From assembly GCA_003635265.1 (NCBI GenBank), contig PYIZ01000032.1, positions 1-64,000 on the forward strand: a stretch of DNA of 64,000 bases, in the 5' to 3' direction. Position 1 is the stretch's first letter. The number at the start of each line of letters is the position of its first letter. Source of the DNA: Candidatus Poribacteria bacterium (GTDB lineage: Bacteria; Poribacteria; WGA-4E; PCPOR2b). Made by a program: the position numbers and the translations under genes. The notes under the pieces were generated by a model that had not been told where the DNA came from, did no database searches, and worked only from the letters and a program-made list of their open reading frames with translations. Of the stretch, positions 17,385 to 25,704 are shown in pieces.

Positions 17385-19988
17385 CTACTTCAAAATAAGC
17401 ATCTTCCGCGTTTCTGAATAACCCCCGGTAGATAAGTTGTAGAAGTAAACCCCACTCGCCACTGATTCCCCACTGTCATTTCGACCATCCCAATACATTG
17501 CGTTCGCACGATCCGTATAATGCCCTGCGGGCTGATAACCCAGATCAAATTGACGTATTATCACACCTGCTGTGTCATAAATCGTGAACGTTACATCGGC
17601 GGCATGGGCGAGGTGATACGGTATCCATGTCTCTGGGTTGAATGGGTTGGGATAGTTTGGGAGCAGTGCGGTTTCGGCAGGACCCATCATGGCTAACAGA
17701 GCGTCGAGATTAGCGATGCCTCGTCGAAAGATGTACGAGCCGTCATCTGCTATGTGCGCCACAGCAATCCATTTCTGAACTGCATCGGGAGTGATGCGGG
17801 CACCGATCGGTATCACGTGGTGTCCTCTGCGCGCTACGGGTGCCGCGGGAGTTGCTATGTCATCAAGGTGGGCACTGACAGCGACCAAATCAAAGATGTT
17901 AACGAAGCCATCGTTATTAATATCTCCCAATAGCCCCTCTCCGGCTTGCCCAAACATCTCTCCGACCGTTGCCAAGTCAATAAGGTTTACGATGCCATCT
18001 TGGTTGACATCGTAAATAGTGGGCTGAGACGGTGTATCTGTTGGAGGTAGGAGATTCCACAGGAGCACTGTGCCATCGTCGCTTCCACTTGCTAGCATGT
18101 AGCCATCGGGACTGAACGCTACGCTGTTGACGGCGTCCGTATGTCCCGTGAAGGTGGCGATGAGTTCCTTAGTGCGGACATCCCACAGCTGCACGATGCT
18201 CTCCGTTTTCCAATCCCCATGTCCAGTTGCGAGCGTCCTACCATTCGGACTAAACGCAACACTGTTGACAGGATTTCCATCCCCTGTGAGAGTGGCTATG
18301 AGTTCTCTTGTAGCAACATCCCACAGCTGCACTAGGCCTTCTGTACCCCAATTCCCATGCCCACTTCCGACTGCGAGTGTTTTGCCATCCGGACTAAACG
18401 CAACACTGTTGACAGGATTTCTATCGCCCCTGAGAGTTGCTATGAGTTGCTGAGTGTGAACATTCCACAGTTGGAAATTACGGTCCCGACTCCCAGTTGC
18501 GAGTATGTTGCCATCGGGACTGAACACTAAACTTCTAACGCTGTCCGTCAGTCCCGTGATAATGGCTTTGAGTTGCCCTGTATCTGGATCCCACAGTCGT
18601 ACCTTCTTGTCTTGTTCCCAGCTTCCAACGTTGTTGCCTTGTCTGCCTCCCCCAGTTGCGAGTGTTTTGCCATCCGGACTAAATGCTACGCTTAGAATAG
18701 AGTCTGTGTGTCCTAAGAGAGTCGTTTTGAGTTGTCCTGTATCTGGATCCCACAGTCGTATTCTGTTATATCGTGAATCTCCACCTGTGCTGTCGTAACC
18801 GACGATTGCCAGCGTGCGGCTATCCGGACTGAATGCTATGCTACTGACACCGTCCGGATGCCCCCCGAAGATGGCTTTGCGTTGTCCCGTATTCATGTCC
18901 CACAATCGCACCCGGTTATTTGGCCAACCTCCTCCTGTTGCCAGCATAGTACCATCGGGACTGAATGCTATACTGGTAATACCGTCTGTATACTCCCTGA
19001 GGATGCTTCTCGGTTTCCACGTGGCAGTATCCCGCAGCCACACCGTGTTATCCGAACTCCCGCTTGCCAATGTGTTGCCATCCGGACTGAACACCACACT
19101 CCTGAGATAGTCTCCCTGTCCTGCAAGGGTGGTTTTGTGTTGTCCCGTCTCTGGATCCCACAGTCGCACCGTATTGTCCCAACTCGCACTTGCGAGTGTG
19201 TCCCCATCCGGACTGAACGCGACACTTATAACCGGACTCGTATGTCCCTTGAGAATAGCTTTAGACCGACCTGTACCTACATACCACAATTGTGCCGTTT
19301 TGTCCCAACTCCCAGTTGCCAACGTCGTTCCCTCCGGACTGAACGCAACACTTGTAACCGATTCCGTGTGCCCTGTGAGGGTAGCTTTAGGCAGACCTGT
19401 GGCAACATCCCACAGCCATACCGTTTTATCGTCATCTCCACTTGCCAGTATAGTGCCATCCGGGCTGAATGCGACACTTGTGACCGCCCCTGTATGCCCT
19501 GCTAGAGTGGTTTTGCGCTGTCCTGTTCCTACATCCCACAGCTGTACTGTTAGGTCATCCTCGGTTGCGAGTGTGTTCCCGTCTGGACTGAATGCGATAC
19601 CCTCGGTATGATCTATATCGCCCGTGAAGATAGCTTTGTGCTGCCCGGTCCGCAAATTCCGCAGTTGCACCGTGTTGTCATCCCAACTCCCGGTTGCGAG
19701 TGTGTTACCATCGGGACTGAACGCGACAGCTGAGACATTGAAGGATTCCGTAATGAGGTCCAGCGCCGCGTCAGTATCGGTATCGTATATCCATATTCCG
19801 ATTGTACTCGCAACCACTAAAAGATTTCCATCGGGGGAATACGCCATCGTCCCAGTTGTCCGACCCTTGCCTAAACGTGCTCTTGCATCTTCGGGCAAAC
19901 TCCATTGGGTGTAGTCTTGGGCATGGGTGGTGAGTGCGAAAGTCCCTAAAGAGAGGAGGATGAATATCGAAAATTGTGATCTTCTCAT
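17385..19988 (-). CDS. Secreted 14-repeat WD40 protein with dockerin pair and FlgD-like tail (copy C)
   Basis: An 867-residue protein. It has a signal peptide (MRRSQFSIFILLSLGTFAL..., cleavage after THA), the lead-in DYTQWSLPEDARARLGKGR, and 14 WD40 repeats. Some blades carry long loops, for example around VGYDSTGGDSRYNRIRLW and GGGRQGNNVGSWEQD. A dockerin pair (DVNQDGIVNLIDLATVGEMF, DINNDGFVNIFDLVAVSAHL) lies at ~658-710. The linker ITPDAVQKWIAVAHIADDGS is followed by the FlgD-like tail from ~778. It is the intact version of the gene broken at 12653. The loops between blades are where these paralogues differ most, as expected if they form binding surfaces. Confidence 0.88.
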   Translation of the reverse strand: MRRSQFSIFILLSLGTFALTTHAQDYTQWSLPEDARARLGKGRTTGTMAYSPDGNLLVVASTIGIWIYDTDTDAALDLITESFNVSAVAFSPDGNTLATGSWDDNTVQLRNLRTGQHKAIFTGDIDHTEGIAFSPDGNTLATEDDLTVQLWDVGTGQRKTTLAGHTGAVTSVAFSPDGTILASGDDDKTVWLWDVATGLPKATLTGHTESVTSVAFSPEGTTLATGSWDKTAQLWYVGTGRSKAILKGHTSPVISVAFSPDGDTLASASWDNTVRLWDPETGQHKTTLAGQGDYLRSVVFSPDGNTLASGSSDNTVWLRDTATWKPRSILREYTDGITSIAFSPDGTMLATGGGWPNNRVRLWDMNTGQRKAIFGGHPDGVSSIAFSPDSRTLAIVGYDSTGGDSRYNRIRLWDPDTGQLKTTLLGHTDSILSVAFSPDGKTLATGGGRQGNNVGSWEQDKKVRLWDPDTGQLKAIITGLTDSVRSLVFSPDGNILATGSRDRNFQLWNVHTQQLIATLRGDRNPVNSVAFSPDGKTLAVGSGHGNWGTEGLVQLWDVATRELIATLTGDGNPVNSVAFSPNGRTLATGHGDWKTESIVQLWDVRTKELIATFTGHTDAVNSVAFSPDGYMLASGSDDGTVLLWNLLPPTDTPSQPTIYDVNQDGIVNLIDLATVGEMFGQAGEGLLGDINNDGFVNIFDLVAVSAHLDDIATPAAPVARRGHHVIPIGARITPDAVQKWIAVAHIADDGSYIFRRGIANLDALLAMMGPAETALLPNYPNPFNPETWIPYHLAHAADVTFTIYDTAGVIIRQFDLGYQPAGHYTDRANAMYWDGRNDSGESVASGVYFYNLSTGGYSETRKMLILK

Positions 19989-20024
19989 GGGTCGGATTCC
20001 CCTTGTTAATTACGGGTGCCAATT

Positions 20025-22586
20025 CTACTTCAAAATCAGCATCTTGCGCGTTGCGGAGTAATTCCCTGCCGACAGGCTGTAGAAGTAAGTCCCACTTGCG
20101 ACCTGTTCTCCACTGTCGTTACGACCGGCCCAGTAGATTGCCTTTGCACGATTCGTGTAATGCCCCGCAGACTGGTATCCTAAATCAAACCGGCGCACCT
20201 GTGCCCCTTCTGTATCATAAATCGTGAGGGTTACATCGGCGGAATGGGCAAGACGGTATGGAATCCACGTTTCCGGATTGAATGGATTGGGGTAGTTGGG
20301 TAACAAGTCGGAGACTCTCGGAACGGAGGCTGTGTTTTGTAGTGGCAATGCTGCCAAAAGTTGCTCAAGTACGGCAATGCCGCGCCGATAGACGAGCGAA
20401 CCATCATTTGCTGCGTGAGCCATACTGATCCACGTCTGAATCGTATCTCGGTTGAGATTCGACGGCCCGCGTCTTTCCCCATTTGCAGGGAATAGGAATG
20501 CAACTGGGGCGGTAGGGATTATTGTTTGACTAAACATACCAGCAACTCGGACGAGGTCCAGAATATCAACAACACCATCTCCGTTGATATCGGCACTGTT
20601 CTGTCCCGTCTGTCCCAAGTGTGTTCCGACGAACGTCAGATCCAGAATGTTCACTACACCATCGTGGTTGACATCTCCGGGTTCTGTTGCGGGGGTAAAA
20701 TCCCATAAGAGCACCGTGCCGTCATAACTGCCACTGGCAAGCGTGGTGCCGTCAGGACTGAATGCTACACTGGAGACCATACTCTTATGCCCTATAAGGG
20801 TGGCTTGAAGTTGTTCGGTGGCAACATCCCACAACTTCACCATTTTGTCATCACCGCCGGTTGCAAGTGTTTTACCATCTGGACTAAATGCCACACTAAA
20901 GACATTGTACGTATGTCCTATAAGGATGGCTTTGAGTTGCCCTGTAGGAACAGCCCACAACCACACTGTATTGTCACGACTCGTCGTTGTCAGATCCTGA
21001 CTCCCAGCTGCTAATGTTCTGCCATCCGGACTGAACGCTATATCTCTGATAAAGTCTTTAGGTCCCCTGAGGGTGGCTTTGTGCTGCCCTGTGACCGGAT
21101 CCCACAGCTGTATTGTCTTTTCTAAGCTACCAGCTGCGAGGAGGGCCCCATCTGGGCTGAACGCTACACTTGTGAACTCCGTTACACCCCATTCAAAGGT
21201 CGCATGCTGTTGCCCGGTGGCAACGTCCCACAGTCGCACCGTTCTGTCCCAGTATCCGTTTCCTGTGGCAAGCATAGTGCCATCGGGACTGAACGCTACA
21301 CTGTTAACACCGTGAGTGTGTCCTATCAAGATAGTTTTAAGTTGCTCGGCAGCAACGTCCCACAGTCGCACCGTGTAATCTGAACTGCCACTCGCTAGTG
21401 TACCACCATCCGGACTGAATGCTATCGTTCTAATAGTCTCCGTATGTCCCGTTAGGCTACCTTTGGGTTGCCATGTCGCAGCATCCCATAGCCGTACTAC
21501 ATCGCCACTCCCACCTGCAAGTATGGCGCCATCAGGACTAAATGCTATCTCTGAGCCACCGCCTGTATGTGAAGCGAAAGTGCTTTTGAATTGCCATGTT
21601 GTTGCATCCCACAGCTGCACCTCACTGCCACTTTCAATTGCGAGTGTGGTGCCATCTGGACTGAACGCTAGACTCCCGACACTGCCCGTATGTCCTCTAA
21701 GGGTGGCTTTTAGTTCTCCTGTCATGTGCCATATCTGTATCGTCTCATCATTATCACCTCCTCCGGTTGCGAGCATAGTACCATCGGGACTGAACGCTAT
21801 ATTTGAACCCCAATTCGTATGCCCTGCTAGGGTGGCTATGGCCCTGCCTGTTCGCGCGCCCCATAGTCTCACCGTCCCGTCGCTCCGACTCGCTCCACTT
21901 GCCACGATAGTGCCATCGGGACTAAACGCTACACTGTAGACATTACCCGTATGCCCTGTAAGGATTTCTTTTATTTGTCCCGTTTTTGCATCCCACAGTC
22001 GCACCGTATGGTCGTTATAGCCTCCCGCACTCGCTAGCGTTGTACCATTGGGGCTAAATGCTACACTGTAGGCAGTCGCTGTATGACCCGCGAGGGTAGC
22101 TTTGTGCTTTCCTGTCCGCACCTCCCATAACCGTACTGTATCGTCCGAACTGCCACTTGCGAGTGTGTTACCATCCGGGCTAAACGCTACACTTGCGACG
22201 TAGCTTGTATGCCCTGTCAGGATAGTTTTGGCTTCCCATGTTGCAACATCCCACAGCCACACCGTTTCATCGTCCCAACTTCCGCCACTTGCGAGCGTGG
22301 TGCTGTCCGGACTGAATGCAACACTTGTCACCGATGATGTGTGCCCCGTGAGCAGAGTGAGTTCCGCTCCAGTGTGTGCGTCGTACACCCAAATCCCAAT
22401 GACAGTCCCTACTGCCAGGAGGTCTCCGTCAGGAGAATACGCTATATCAGTGATCCCGCCTTTACCGAGACGTGCTTTCGCACCTTTGGGCAGATGCCAT
22501 TGCGGGGAATCTTGGGCGAAGATACTTGGTACATATAGAATGGATACTAATAATAGGTTGACGCCAAAATACATTCCCTTTTTCAT
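20025..22586 (-). CDS. Secreted 14-repeat WD40 protein with dockerin pair and FlgD-like tail (copy D)
   Basis: An 853-residue protein and the first gene of the four-gene array. It has a signal peptide (MKKGMYFGVNLLLVSILYV..., cleavage near IFA), the lead-in DSPQWHLPKGAKARLGKGG, and 14 WD40 repeats. The dockerin pair lies at ~635-690 and the FlgD-like tail starts at ~764. The start at 22586 is supported by AAGGGGG nine bases upstream. The frame stays open to 22772, but that part has no signal peptide and is not protein-like. Its lead-in, linker and tail pair it with copy B, so the order D-C-B-A looks like a duplicated two-gene unit. The product is predicted to be exported; the ligand is unknown. 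Confidence 0.88.
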   Translation of the reverse strand: MKKGMYFGVNLLLVSILYVPSIFAQDSPQWHLPKGAKARLGKGGITDIAYSPDGDLLAVGTVIGIWVYDAHTGAELTLLTGHTSSVTSVAFSPDSTTLASGGSWDDETVWLWDVATWEAKTILTGHTSYVASVAFSPDGNTLASGSSDDTVRLWEVRTGKHKATLAGHTATAYSVAFSPNGTTLASAGGYNDHTVRLWDAKTGQIKEILTGHTGNVYSVAFSPDGTIVASGASRSDGTVRLWGARTGRAIATLAGHTNWGSNIAFSPDGTMLATGGGDNDETIQIWHMTGELKATLRGHTGSVGSLAFSPDGTTLAIESGSEVQLWDATTWQFKSTFASHTGGGSEIAFSPDGAILAGGSGDVVRLWDAATWQPKGSLTGHTETIRTIAFSPDGGTLASGSSDYTVRLWDVAAEQLKTILIGHTHGVNSVAFSPDGTMLATGNGYWDRTVRLWDVATGQQHATFEWGVTEFTSVAFSPDGALLAAGSLEKTIQLWDPVTGQHKATLRGPKDFIRDIAFSPDGRTLAAGSQDLTTTSRDNTVWLWAVPTGQLKAILIGHTYNVFSVAFSPDGKTLATGGDDKMVKLWDVATEQLQATLIGHKSMVSSVAFSPDGTTLASGSYDGTVLLWDFTPATEPGDVNHDGVVNILDLTFVGTHLGQTGQNSADINGDGVVDILDLVRVAGMFSQTIIPTAPVAFLFPANGERRGPSNLNRDTIQTWISMAHAANDGSLVYRRGIAVLEQLLAALPLQNTASVPRVSDLLPNYPNPFNPETWIPYRLAHSADVTLTIYDTEGAQVRRFDLGYQSAGHYTNRAKAIYWAGRNDSGEQVASGTYFYSLSAGNYSATRKMLILK

Positions 22587-22997
22587 GAGACTCAACCCCC
22601 TTGTTCTGTGACTGTCTATCAATTTCTGTGCCAAACATCTGTCGGCACTAGAAAACGGGGTAAAAGGGTTGATTGCGGCCTTATATCCCACAGTCGTTAG
22701 CGCTAAAGCCGTCTTGAGATGGGGCACATTTCGCTTGCAGGCGGGCGGGAGATTGCCCGACATCGTACACACTGGTGTTTACTTTTAACCTTCAGTGTGC
22801 AAAGTGTCTATTGAGCAGTTGCTGGTGGGAGTGTATGCGATTGGGATAAGGATTTGACCGATCTGCTCGGCGTTTGGGACAGTAAGTGAAGAGTTCAGTT
22901 GGAACTTAGGCGTGTAATACAGCTTGGGTTCAACAGTTCAAATTTTGAACATCGTTGTCTTATAAATAGACGCGGTGAGAACCAACACGCAGCTGCC
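22587..22997 (-). promoter_or_regulatory. Leader/promoter region of the WD40 array with two GTTC/GAAC inverted repeats
   Basis: This is a 411-base gap without a convincing gene. It holds two inverted repeats of similar make-up: AGTTC-N5-GAACT at 22892-22906 and GTTCAAA-T-TTTGAAC at 22936-22950. They could be operators or parts of RNA hairpins. No consensus promoter was found, although the region must contain or transmit transcription for the array. Confidence 0.3.
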
Positions 22998-23777
22998 TTA
23001 GAGATTTGAATTTTCAAGCCAATCACAGAAAACGAGTACCGCTCCCCGAATTTCTTCAAACAGCAGGGTTGTTTTCTGCGCTAGTGTTACTACCCGTACT
23101 GCCTCTAATTCATACCCATAAATGTGGCGCAGCCTATGACGAAAACGGCGGTATTCATCTGTGTCGGATAGAAGGTCCTGAGAAAACAGTGGTGGGCGCT
23201 CAACCCGCAGTTGACCCATTTGGTAAAGGAGAGTCCGATGCCACTGTTCATCTGTTGGTAAGTCGCCATCTAATGTGACGGCAATTCTTTCACAGATACG
23301 TTCAATACCTGAATAAAAATCGTCCACATAGCTCGCCAACGCACGGGTGGCAAATTGGTCCGGTTGCTCACCCGCTCTTTTCAGTGCTTCTGCAAGCCCT
23401 GAAATGATTGGCTCAAGTGCGGCAATTTCAGCCATTAATCTCGACTTCAATGCGGCGTGGGGATTTTCATCCATAGGTTTCCCTTCCAAAATGCGTTCCC
23501 GTATTTCTGTAGGCACGGAATCTAAAAGCACCAGATGAATAGATAGCCACGGTGGCATTAGCGTTTCCAGAACCGCTTCCGCTTCCCAACACGCCTCGCG
23601 TGACAGTCCTTCAATAGCCAGATCGAGATCGGAAGCTTCATGCCAAGGACTATCGCCGACAAGTGAACCGAAAGGGATGACCTGCTTTGCACCGAACCTT
23701 TTCTGCAATACCTCTGCACAGTGTGCGGCGATGGAAAGTGCCTCTTGATGACGATGAGTTAAGCTCGGTGAATCCAA
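22998..23777 (-). CDS. Single-chain MntA-HepT-like protein (nucleotidyltransferase + HepT-like RNase)
   Basis: A 259-residue protein joining two halves that are normally separate proteins of type VII toxin-antitoxin systems. The N-terminal half is a minimal nucleotidyltransferase: GS at 37-38 and DLDLAIEG with D50/D52. In MntA, such domains adenylylate and silence HepT. The C-terminal half is helical and contains R213-HRLR-H218-I-Y220, matching the HepT RNase motif R-X4-H-X-Y, preceded by the DDFYSGIERICERIA helix seen in HepT-like proteins. The start appears to be TTG, directly after the iolC stop, with GAGG about ten bases upstream, so translation is probably coupled to iolC. Whether it is a toxin, a self-silenced toxin or a degenerate enzyme cannot be told from sequence. 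Confidence 0.75.
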   Translation of the reverse strand: MDSPSLTHRHQEALSIAAHCAEVLQKRFGAKQVIPFGSLVGDSPWHEASDLDLAIEGLSREACWEAEAVLETLMPPWLSIHLVLLDSVPTEIRERILEGKPMDENPHAALKSRLMAEIAALEPIISGLAEALKRAGEQPDQFATRALASYVDDFYSGIERICERIAVTLDGDLPTDEQWHRTLLYQMGQLRVERPPLFSQDLLSDTDEYRRFRHRLRHIYGYELEAVRVVTLAQKTTLLFEEIRGAVLVFCDWLENSNL

Positions 23778-24791
23778 CTACCAATCACCTCTTTCCTCGA
23801 CAAAATCTTCGACCTCGCGCATCGTCGGCATAAAGTTCGCGCAACCGTGTCGAGTGACGACAATTGCGCCGGTCGCATTGCCCAAGCGGGCGGACCGTTC
23901 CCATCCCCAATCTTTCAGGTGACCATAAATGAAACCACTGGCGAAGGCATCTCCTGCGCCAAGCGTGTTATACACCTCGACGGGGAATGGATCGGCGTTG
24001 ATAACGTCCCCTTCGGACAGATGAACATCTGCGCCTTCAACCCCGCGTTTCATCACCAAAGCCTCTGGACCACCGTTGAGAATGGTCTCAATCGCGGCGT
24101 TCACGTCGCCTTCTATATCTGGGTTGGAGATTTGGGAGTGGGTAATGGAGAGTTGTGAGACATCGGAAAGACTTGCCGCTTTGACCTCCTCCTCCGTTCC
24201 GAGTGCGATATCGACCAATCGTAGGGCAGATCTGGCAACCACCCCGAAAGCGCGGGGGTCATGCCACTGGTCTGCGCGGAAGTCAAGGTCGAAGAACACG
24301 GTCGTTCCAACGGATTGGGCATATTCAGCGGCGAAGAGGTTCGCGCTGCGACTCGGGTCCTTGCTCAGGCCAGTACCAGAGATGAGTAAGGCGCGACTAT
24401 CGGCAATCGGTGCAGCGAGGACATCGTCGATGGTGAGTTCGATGTCGGCACAGTTATCGCGATAGTAGACGAGCGGGAATCGGTCCGGCGGTTCGATCCC
24501 AAGCACAACCGCACTGGTTCGATGTCCCGGTTTGTGACAGACAAACTTTGTTTCGACATCTTCGTCATTTAGGAACTTGAGGATGAAGTCACCCACTGGA
24601 TCTTCGCCGAGTGCGGTGAGAACAGCGGATCGGAGTCCAAGTCGCCGTGTTCCGACGCTGATGTTCGTTGGGCATCCACCGACAAACGCGCCAAAGCTAC
24701 CGATTTCGGGAAAGGGTGTGCCGATGTCGTTGGAATATAAATCTATCGAACTGCGTCCAATTGCTAAAATATCATAAGTTCGTTCGCTCAT
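23778..24791 (-). CDS. iolC: 5-dehydro-2-deoxygluconokinase (PfkB family)
   Basis: A ribokinase-like sugar kinase that phosphorylates 5-dehydro-2-deoxygluconate in inositol breakdown. The 337 residues contain the PfkB N-terminal signature around GAFVGGCPTNISVGTRRLG and the C-terminal NTLGAGDAFASGFIYG with the catalytic Asp. MSERTYDILAIGRSSIDLYS is typical of IolC. The start at 24791 avoids a 25-codon extension overlapping the aldolase gene. The aldolase stop is four bases upstream and the HepT-like gene begins immediately downstream. The 2-keto-sugar kinase KdgK is an alternative, but the IolC assignment fits the presence of iolD. Confidence 0.85.
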   Translation of the reverse strand: MSERTYDILAIGRSSIDLYSNDIGTPFPEIGSFGAFVGGCPTNISVGTRRLGLRSAVLTALGEDPVGDFILKFLNDEDVETKFVCHKPGHRTSAVVLGIEPPDRFPLVYYRDNCADIELTIDDVLAAPIADSRALLISGTGLSKDPSRSANLFAAEYAQSVGTTVFFDLDFRADQWHDPRAFGVVARSALRLVDIALGTEEEVKAASLSDVSQLSITHSQISNPDIEGDVNAAIETILNGGPEALVMKRGVEGADVHLSEGDVINADPFPVEVYNTLGAGDAFASGFIYGHLKDWGWERSARLGNATGAIVVTRHGCANFMPTMREVEDFVEERGDW

Positions 24792-24795
24792 CGGT

Positions 24796-25584
24796 TCACC
24801 CTGATACGTACTTCTTGAATTTCTCACTTTGCTCTGCGAATCGGCAGGTAACCAGAAAAGCATCATTTCCGCAAGCGATTAACTGAACACCCGCATCCGC
24901 CCACCGTTTGCCACTCTCAAAATCGTTGACGTAGCTGCCGAGAACGATTTGAGATTCCTTTGCCTTTGCGATCACCTTTTCTATACTTTCGACAATCAAC
25001 GGGTGGTCGAGCTGTCCAGAGATTCCGAGCGATGTCGAGAGGTCATACGGTCCGAGGAATATTGCATCGAGTCCATCGGTCGAAAGAATCTCATCAATGT
25101 TCTCCACCGACCTCGCAGTTTCAATCTGCCCGATGATGAAAATTTCCTCATTCGCCTGAAGAGTATATTTCACACCATCTAATTTGCGAAAATCGCCGTA
25201 ATCGGTGTGTCCTATGCCGAATGCGACTCCCCTATCTCCCTCCGGTGCATATTTCGCCCACTCTACCACATTTTCGATATCTTCGCGGGATTCCACACGC
25301 GGAATCATCACGCCAGAAGCACCGGCGTCAAGTGCGCGTGAGATAAAATGTCGCTCCTTGTCTGGCACACGTACAATACTGGGGAGATCCGATCCCCTTG
25401 CCGCTCTGACGATACGCCCGACCGTTTCCATCGTAAAGGTCGTATGCTCCATATCTACAATGATGAAATCCGCTCCGGCGCTCGCTAGAATGGTTGCAAT
25501 TGATGGCACCGCAAACTCCATCACAAAGGTGCCAACAATGACTTCTCCGCTTCGTAACGTTGATTTAATCTGCTTCGCTCTCAT
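24796..25584 (-). CDS. HpcH/HpaI-family 2-keto-3-deoxy acid aldolase
   Basis: A class II metal-dependent aldolase of the HpcH/HpaI family. Signs include FIIVDMEHTTFTME, SIVRVPDK, GASGVMIPRVESREDIENVV, the metal/substrate stretch IGQIETARSVENIDEIL, and FLGPYDLSTSLG. At 262 residues it matches 4-hydroxy-2-oxoheptanedioate and 2-dehydro-3-deoxyglucarate aldolases. It sits four bases before iolC, so it probably acts on a keto-acid formed in the same sugar or inositol route, perhaps replacing the usual IolJ step. The exact substrate is not shown by sequence. Confidence 0.82.
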   Translation of the reverse strand: MRAKQIKSTLRSGEVIVGTFVMEFAVPSIATILASAGADFIIVDMEHTTFTMETVGRIVRAARGSDLPSIVRVPDKERHFISRALDAGASGVMIPRVESREDIENVVEWAKYAPEGDRGVAFGIGHTDYGDFRKLDGVKYTLQANEEIFIIGQIETARSVENIDEILSTDGLDAIFLGPYDLSTSLGISGQLDHPLIVESIEKVIAKAKESQIVLGSYVNDFESGKRWADAGVQLIACGNDAFLVTCRFAEQSEKFKKYVSG

Positions 25585-25704
25585 ATTTTAATTACACCGT
25601 CCGCTATCAGAAATCGTGCTTTTGGGAGGGAGATTCGCGATAAGTTCTAAACATAATTTGATGCAATGTTCAGTACAAGAACCTTCTTTACATCCGATAT
25701 TTTG

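Noticed and set aside
12782..19914. Many open frames on the plus strand across the WD40 block, all with recurring VASVVPSGLNATL-like peptides
   Set aside because: They are the antisense of the repeated WD40 coding sequence; the repeat comes from the blades. They have no ribosome-binding sites or signal peptides.
12700..22560. Regular ~125-base DNA periodicity that could suggest a CRISPR or satellite array
   Set aside because: The period equals one WD40 blade plus connecting loop, the units diverge, and the phase matches the protein reading frame.
12212..22586. Calling the C-terminal NYPNPFNPETWIPY domain proof of a type IX secretion system
   Set aside because: The domain is FlgD-like and resembles sorting tails, but no Por/Gld secretion genes are in the window and its export route in this lineage is not established.
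22587..22772. In-frame 62-codon extension upstream of WD40 copy D
   Set aside because: It lacks a signal peptide, begins with a poor start, and a ribosome-binding site plus a proper signal sequence start at 22586.
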